Below, piece by piece: positions 1 through 6,774 of a DNA stretch of 6,774 nucleotides (positions within the stretch are counted from its first letter, which is position 1; the number at the start of each line of letters is the position of its first letter). Origin of the DNA: an uncultured Clostridia bacterium (GTDB lineage: Bacteria; Bacillota; Clostridia; Oscillospirales; CAG-272); the NCBI GenBank assembly GCA_946055715.1, contig CAMGGT010000050.1, forward strand, positions 1 through 6,774, written 5' to 3'. Under the pieces are notes generated by a model. It saw only the letters and a list, made by a program, of their open reading frames with translations, had not been told where the DNA came from and did not search any database. A program made the translations under genes and the position numbers.

Positions 1-2374
1 TGGTGGCCTTTCGCGCGAACGTGCCGGCTTTGAGGTGCGTGACGTGCACTATACGCACTATGGCCGCATGTGCCCCATCGAGACGCCCGAAGGTCCCAAC
101 ATCGGTCTGATCTCCTACCTCGCCACCTATGCCCGCATCTCGGACTATGGCTTCCTGGAAGCCCCCTACCGCCGCGTGGACAAGGCAACCGGCGTGGTGA
201 CGGACGAGGTCGTCTATATGACGGCGGATGTGGAAGACAATTATGTCATCGCCCAGGCCAACGAGCCGCTGGACGAAAACGGGCGCTTTGCCCGCCGCCG
301 CGTGATCGCGCGCGACAAATCCGAGATCGTGGAAGTGGACCGCGACGTCATCGACTTCATGGACGCCTCGCCGAAGATGGTCGTCTCGGTGGCCACCGCC
401 ATGATCCCCTTCCTTGAAAACGACGACAACTCCCGCGCCCTGATGGGCTCCAACATGCAGAAGCAGGCCGTCCCGCTGATGATGACAGAGGCGCCCATCG
501 TCGCCACCGGTATGGAATACAAGGCCGCTGTGGACTCCGGCTCTGTCGTGTGTGCAAAAGAAGGCGGCGTGGTGGAATCGGTGGATTCCGGCACGGTCGT
601 CATCGCCACCGACTCCGGCCGCAAGGATGTCTATCACCTCATCAAGTTCAAACGCTCCAACCAGGGCACCTGCATCAACCAGCGCCCCATCGTCAAGTTC
701 GGCGAGCGCGTGGAGAAAGGGCAGGTCATCGCAGACGGCCCCGCCACCTCCAACGGCGAGATCTCGCTGGGCAAAAACGCCCTCATCGGCTTCATGACCT
801 GGGAGGGCTATAACTACGAGGATGCCGTTCTGCTCAACGAGCGGCTGGTGCGCGAGGATATTTACACCTCCATTCACATCGAAGAATACTCCATCGAGGC
901 AAGAGACACCAAGCTCGGCCCGCAGGAGATCACCCGCGAAGTGCCCAACGTCGGCGACGACGCGCTCAAAGACCTGGATGCCGACGGCATCATCCGCATC
1001 GGCACCGAGGTGCGTTCCGGCGATATTCTGGTGGGCAAGGTCACGCCCAAGGGCGAGACCGAGCTGACCCCGGAAGAACGCCTGCTGCGCGCCATCTTCG
1101 GCGAAAAGGCCAGAGAAGTGCGCGACAGCTCGCTCAAACTGCCGCACGGCGAATCCGGCATTGTGGTGGATGTGAAGGTGTTTGACCGTTCCAACTCCGA
1201 CGACCTCGCCCCCGGCGTCAACAAGGTGGTGTGCGTCTACATCGCCCAGAAGAGAAAGATCTCCGTCGGCGACAAGATGGCCGGCCGCCACGGCAACAAG
1301 GGCGTTGTGTCGCGTATTCTCCCGCCCGAAGACATGCCCTTCCTGCCGGACGGCACCCCGCTGGACATCGTGCTGAACCCGCTGGGCGTGCCTTCCCGTA
1401 TGAACATCGGGCAGGTGCTGGAAGTCCACCTGGGCATTGCCGCCAGAAAACTCAACGAAATGATCATGACCCCCGTCTTTGACGGCGCAAACGAGCGAGA
1501 CATCATCGAAGAGTTGCGCCGCGCCGGCTATTGCCGCGAGATCCGTCCCGGCGAAAGTCTGCGAGGCAAGGCGGTGTTCATCGAAAAGGTGGACGAAAAC
1601 GGCAACAAGGATCTGATCCGCGTGGATCAGGCCATCGCCGATGACAGAGAAAAGGTCGACGAGCTGATGAAGACCGAGACCGTGCGCGTCATCGACGGCA
1701 AGATGACCCTCTATGACGGCCGCACGGGCGAGCCCTTCGACAACCCCGTCACCGTCGGTATCATGTACTACCTCAAACTTCACCATCTGGTGGACGACAA
1801 GATCCACGCCCGTTCCAACGGTCCGTACTCCATGGTCACCCAGCAGCCCCTGGGCGGTAAAGCCCAGTTCGGCGGTCAGCGCTTCGGCGAAATGGAAGTG
1901 TGGGCGCTGGAAGCATACGGCGCGGCGTATACCCTGCAGGAGATCCTGACCGTCAAGTCCGACGATGTCAACGGCCGTACCAAGACCTACGAAGCCATCG
2001 TCAAGGGTCAGAACATCCCCACCCCCGGCGTGCCGGAATCCTTCAAGGTGCTGGTCAAAGAACTGCAGTCCCTTGCGCTTGATGTCAAGGTGCTGGACGC
2101 AGACGGCAACGAAGTGCAACTCTCCGAGATCATTGAAGACGATGTCAACTCCCGCACCCCCGCCACCATTGACGAGATCGACGCCGCCGTCGACCGCGCA
2201 CTGGCCGAGGGCGACGAGGAAGAGGCAGACGGAGAAGAGACGGAGGGCGAAGACGACGATTTCGATTTTGACGACGGCCTGGACGACGAAGAGGAAGACG
2301 AGGACGACCTCGACTACCCCGGCGACGAGGTCTATGACGAAAACGAAAACTTTGACGACGCCGACGAAGAGTAA
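1..2374 (+). CDS. rpoB: RNA polymerase beta subunit, 5'-truncated by the window edge
   Basis: Beta subunit of DNA-dependent RNA polymerase, which with beta' forms the active-site cleft for transcription. The gene is open at the left edge: in-frame codons from base 2 read [16 protein letters not shown], matching E. coli beta from about residue 536, so a GTG at 35 is an internal valine, not a start. About 790 C-terminal residues are present. Visible landmarks are [12 protein letters not shown] at 77-112 (rifampicin cluster II, with the usual Pro and Ile), the acidic pair NYEDA (Glu/Asp codons 818-823), the flap segment ending [20 protein letters not shown], and [12 protein letters not shown] with the two active-centre lysines (codons 1274 and 1298; E. 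coli K1065 and K1073). The C-terminal clamp segment [20 protein letters not shown] follows. The main rifampicin segment (E. coli 507-533) lies just outside the window. The large insertions of E. coli beta are missing, as in Firmicutes. The last 54 residues form an acidic tail. Stop is TAA; rpoC follows in the same operon. Confidence 0.98.
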   Translation, partial: GGLSRERAGFEVRDVHYTHYGRMCPIETPEGPNIGLISYLATYARISDYGFLEAPYRRVDKATGVVTDEVVYMTADVEDNYVIAQANEPLDENGRFARRRVIARDKSEIVEVDRDVIDFMDASPKMVVSVATAMIPFLENDDNSRALMGSNMQKQAVPLMMTEAPIVATGMEYKAAVDSGSVVCAKEGGVVESVDSGTVVIATDSGRKDVYHLIKFKRSNQGTCINQRPIVKFGERVEKGQVIADGPATSNGEISLGKNALIGFMTWEGYNYEDAVLLNERLVREDIYTSIHIEEYSIEARDTKLGPQEITREVPNVGDDALKDLDADGIIRIGTEVRSGDILVGKVTPKGETELTPEERLLRAIFGEKAREVRDSSLKLPHGESGIVVDVKVFDRSNSDDLAPGVNKVVCVYIAQKRKISVGDKMAGRHGNKGVVSRILPPEDMPFLPDGTPLDIVLNPLGVPSRMNIGQVLEVHLGIAARKLNEMIMTPVFDGANERDIIEELRRAGYCREIRPGESLRGKAVFIEKVDENGNKDLIRVDQAIADDREKVDELMKTETVRVIDGKMTLYDGRTGEPFDNPVTVGIMYYLKLHHLVDDKIHARSNGPYSMVTQQPLGGKAQFGGQRFGEMEVWALEAYGAAYTLQEILTVKSDDVNGRTKTYEAIVKGQNIPTPGVPESFKVLVKELQSLALDVKVLDADGNEVQLSEIIEDDVNSRTPATIDEIDAAVDRALAEGDEEEADGEETEGEDDDFDFDDGLDDEEEDEDDLDYPGDEVYDENENFDDADEE
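2210..2371 (+). other. Acidic C-terminal tail of RpoB
   Basis: After the conserved C-terminal clamp-binding part of beta, the last 54 residues contain 35 Asp or Glu and no Lys or Arg. The rest is mainly Gly, Ala, Phe, Tyr and Asn. It is low-complexity and almost certainly disordered. Acidic beta tails occur in other Firmicutes, but this one is long. Its role is unknown; electrostatic contact with basic proteins or with the RNA/DNA exit path is only a guess. Confidence 0.8.
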
Positions 2375-2394
2375 GCAGGGCTTTATAAAACGAA

Positions 2395-2403
2395 AGAGAG
2401 GAA
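2395..2403 (+). promoter_or_regulatory. Shine-Dalgarno upstream of rpoC
   Basis: AGAGAGGAA contains a clear AGAGGA core, the only good ribosome binding site in the rpoB-rpoC gap. It lies 7 nt before a GTG at 2410, 25 nt before an ATG at 2428 and 40 nt before the ATG at 2443 that protein homology favours. The spacing therefore fits the GTG, or the 2428 ATG if the intervening hairpin (2407-2426) is folded and bridged by the ribosome. Confidence 0.6.
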
Positions 2404-2406
2404 CGT

Positions 2407-2426
2407 ACGGTGCCGCACGGCACCGT
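2407..2426 (+). other. Perfect GC-rich hairpin at the rpoC translation start
   Basis: ACGGTGCC (2407-2414) pairs perfectly with GGCACCGT (2419-2426), leaving a four-base GCAC loop. Six of the eight pairs are G-C. The candidate GTG start at 2410 lies inside the 5' arm, directly after the Shine-Dalgarno. There is no U-tract, so it does not look like a terminator. It may modulate rpoC initiation or choose between start codons; this is inference from position. Confidence 0.65.
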
Positions 2427-2442
2427 CATGATACGATCAATT

Positions 2443-6036
<3,594 letters not shown>

Positions 6037-6041
6037 TCTGC

Positions 6042-6080
6042 CCTTTTCCCGCGCCGCTTTGCCGCGGCGCGGGAATAAGG
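6042..6080 (+). terminator. Long stem-loop after rpoC (terminator-like, no U-tract)
   Basis: Bases 6046-6057 pair perfectly with 6064-6075 around a TTTGCC loop, giving 12 bp that are almost all G-C. With one bulged T at 6076 the stem extends by four more pairs (6042-6045 with 6077-6080). It starts six bases after the rpoC stop and ends 19 bases before the next -35 element. The bases after it are A-rich, not U-rich, so it is not a canonical intrinsic terminator on either strand. It may still cause partial termination, mark an mRNA end, or protect rpoBC mRNA from exonucleases. Confidence 0.55.
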
Positions 6081-6099
6081 AAAAAATGTTGCCCTTCCC

Positions 6100-6128
6100 T
6101 TGACAAACCGCAAAATAAATGGTAAAAT
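6100..6128 (+). promoter_or_regulatory. Strong housekeeping-sigma promoter for rpsL
   Basis: A perfect -35 TTGACA (6100-6105) is separated by exactly 17 bases from a -10 TAAAAT (6123-6128, five of six consensus bases). The -10 is preceded by TGG, the extended -10 motif. Transcription should begin near 6135, giving a leader of about 115 nt before rpsL. It lies in an AT-rich interval just after the rpoC hairpin, so rpsL and possibly the rest of the str operon can be expressed independently of rpoBC. Confidence 0.85.
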
Positions 6129-6135
6129 CACATGT

Positions 6136-6156
6136 CGGGATATGTGTATTGTCCCG
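6136..6156 (+). other. Stem-loop at the 5' end of the rpsL leader
   Basis: CGGGATA (6136-6142) pairs with TGTCCCG (6150-6156, one T-G wobble) around a seven-base loop. It would sit at the extreme 5' end of mRNA started near 6135, a position typical of stability or processing elements. Seven pairs is modest, so function is uncertain. Confidence 0.4.
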
Positions 6157-6175
6157 CTTGTCCACAGCTGTTCCT

Positions 6176-6209
6176 CTTTTTTCGCTCTGCCCGTGCAGAA
6201 AGAGAAAAG
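6176..6209 (+). other. Imperfect stem-loop in the rpsL leader
   Basis: TCTGC (6186-6190) and GCAGA (6195-6199) form a perfect inner stem with a CCGT loop. After a two-by-two mismatch, the pyrimidine run 6176-6183 pairs with the purine run 6202-6209, with one T-G wobble. The hairpin ends 28 nt before the rpsL Shine-Dalgarno and has no following U-tract. It could take part in translational or stability control of rpsL. I do not recognise it as a named leader family. Confidence 0.4.
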
Positions 6210-6237
6210 CGACAGATAAACATTACAATTTGTAAAG

Positions 6238-6244
6238 AAGGAGG
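6238..6244 (+). promoter_or_regulatory. Consensus Shine-Dalgarno of rpsL
   Basis: AAGGAGG is a full anti-16S match placed six bases before the ATG at 6251, indicating very efficient initiation and fixing the rpsL start. It lies directly after the interrupted palindrome TTACAA-T-TTGTAA (6223-6235), which could form a small, weak stem beside the ribosome site. Confidence 0.9.
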
Positions 6245-6250
6245 AAAAAC

Positions 6251-6664
6251 ATGCCAACGTTCAATCAGCTCGTCAAAAACGGCCGTGCCAAAGCGACCTA
6301 CAAGTCCAAGGCACCTGTGCTTCAGAAGGGCGTCAATACCCTGAAGAACAAGACCGTTGACCAGAGCGCGCCCCAGAAACGCGGCGTCTGCACCAAAGTC
6401 ACGACGACCAGCCCCAAGAAGCCGAACTCTGCTCTGCGTAAGATCGCCAGAGTCCGTCTTACCAACGGCATGGAGGCCACGACCTATATCCCCGGCATCG
6501 GTCACAACCTTCAGGAACACTCGGTCGTTCTGATCCGCGGCGGGCGTGTGCGCGACCTGCCCGGTTGCCGTTACCACATCATCCGTGGTACGCTGGATGC
6601 GCAGGGCGTCGCCAACCGCAAACAGGGACGTTCCAAGTACGGCGTCAAACGCCCGAAGAAGTAA
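6251..6664 (+). CDS. rpsL: 30S ribosomal protein S12 (uS12)
   Basis: S12 sits at the decoding centre of the 30S subunit, monitors codon-anticodon pairing and forms part of the streptomycin site. The 137-residue product starts [14 protein letters not shown] and contains [15 protein letters not shown] sequence ([11 protein letters not shown] here), [10 protein letters not shown] at 55-64, the [17 protein letters not shown] core and the C-terminal [12 protein letters not shown]. Its length matches Bacillus-type S12; the 124-residue E. coli form lacks about 13 residues near residue 30. K56 (E. coli K43) is retained, but R101 replaces the lysine at E. coli K88, a known streptomycin-resistance position. 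D102, the residue that is methylthiolated in E. coli, is present. The start is set by a consensus Shine-Dalgarno, and TAA is followed by a second in-frame TAA (6665-6667). The gene has its own promoter at 6100-6128. No L7Ae-type rplGB gene lies between rpoC and rpsL. Confidence 0.98.
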   Translation: MPTFNQLVKNGRAKATYKSKAPVLQKGVNTLKNKTVDQSAPQKRGVCTKVTTTSPKKPNSALRKIARVRLTNGMEATTYIPGIGHNLQEHSVVLIRGGRVRDLPGCRYHIIRGTLDAQGVANRKQGRSKYGVKRPKK

Positions 6665-6680
6665 TAACCAAACGGTTATT
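6663..6680 (+). other. Short stem-loop overlapping the rpsL stop
   Basis: AATAACC (6663-6669) and GGTTATT (6674-6680) form a perfect seven-base-pair stem with an AAAC loop, overlapping the tandem TAA stops. The following bases are GCGTTGTGCC, so there is no U-tract and only weak support for termination. A second tiny inverted repeat, TGTG/CACA (6685-6688 with 6693-6696) followed by CTTTT, is too weak to call a terminator alone. Confidence 0.4.
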
Positions 6681-6774
6681 GCGTTGTGCCGTCACACTTT
6701 TGCTACAATTGTAAATGTTTATTTATAAGCGTAAAAATGTAAAATGACGAGCACTAACGGGCATCTCCGGCTGA
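6665..6774 (+). other. Intergenic region after rpsL, window edge
   Basis: These 110 bases are AT-rich up to about 6743 and then more GC-rich. No rpsG-like start (usually MPRRG...) is present. The only late ATG, at 6744, reads MTSTNGHLRL to the edge, has no Shine-Dalgarno and matches nothing I recognise. The final 30 bases may be leader RNA of the next gene. Confidence 0.5.
6701..6729 (+). promoter_or_regulatory. Candidate promoter downstream of rpsL
   Basis: TGCTACAAT (6701-6709) is an extended -10 (TGn plus TACAAT, five of six consensus bases). Its best upstream -35 is only TTGCGT at 6679-6684 with a long 19-base spacer. An alternative reading is TTGCTA (6700-6705), 18 bases, then TATAAG (6724-6729). 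Either would drive transcription rightward out of the window, presumably toward rpsG or whatever gene follows. The -10 overlaps the perfect palindrome TACAATTGTA (6704-6713). Confidence 0.4.

Noticed and set aside
35..37. GTG as the start of rpoB
   Set aside because: The reading frame continues upstream to base 2 with conserved beta sequence, so the GTG is an internal valine (E. coli V547) and the gene is cut by the window edge.
50..70. HYTHYGRM replaces the proteobacterial HPTHYGRV next to rifampicin cluster II
   Set aside because: Tyr at E. coli P552 and Met at V558 are usual in Firmicute RpoB (Bacillus has HYSHYGRM), so this is not a resistance change.
6158..6166. DnaA-box-like TTGTCCACA in the rpsL leader
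   Set aside because: It differs by one base from TTATCCACA, is isolated, and there is no origin-like context; one such match is expected by chance.
6132..6344. Possible 70-codon upstream frame starting in the rpsL leader
   Set aside because: Its ATG lies at or just before the predicted transcription start, has no Shine-Dalgarno, and the frame runs into rpsL out of phase with no recognisable product.
6744..6774. Start of a new gene at ATG 6744
   Set aside because: There is no ribosome binding site, and the ten visible codons resemble neither rpsG nor another known start.

Overview
The window lies in the conserved transcription/translation core of a bacterium. It holds, all on the + strand, the 3' two-thirds of rpoB (RNA polymerase beta), a complete rpoC (beta') and a complete rpsL (ribosomal protein uS12). 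Protein details point to a Firmicute, most likely a GC-rich clostridium of the Oscillospirales/Ruminococcaceae type. RpoB and RpoC lack the large proteobacterial insertions, RpoB has the Firmicute-like HYTHYGRM segment, S12 has the longer 137-residue form, and the genes favour G/C in third codon positions while the gaps are AT-rich. The genus-level placement is inference only.

Layout: 1-2374 is rpoB, open at its 5' end, starting just after the main rifampicin-resistance segment and ending in a very acidic tail. 2375-2442 is a short gap with a Shine-Dalgarno and a perfect GC-rich hairpin that overlaps one of three possible rpoC starts. 2443-6036 is rpoC. 6037-6250 is a regulatory interval: a long stable hairpin just after rpoC, a near-consensus extended -10 promoter, and a leader of about 115 nt with two predicted stem-loops. 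6251-6664 is rpsL, ending in tandem stops. 6665-6774 holds a stem-loop, a likely promoter and a perfect TACAATTGTA palindrome. It contains no recognisable rpsG start, although rpsG usually follows rpsL closely.

Together the genes encode the two catalytic subunits of RNA polymerase and a decoding-centre protein of the 30S subunit. The order rpoB-rpoC-rpsL is the classical rif-str arrangement. Here the str part appears to have its own strong promoter, and the rplGB/ybxF-type L7Ae gene that sits between rpoC and rpsL in Bacillus is absent.

I saw no mobile element, CRISPR array, tRNA, rRNA or new multi-gene system. The points worth a second look are an arginine at the S12 position where lysine is usual (E. 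coli K88), unusual residues in the beta' bridge-helix cap and F-loop, the hairpin at the rpoC start, and the regulatory architecture on both sides of rpsL.
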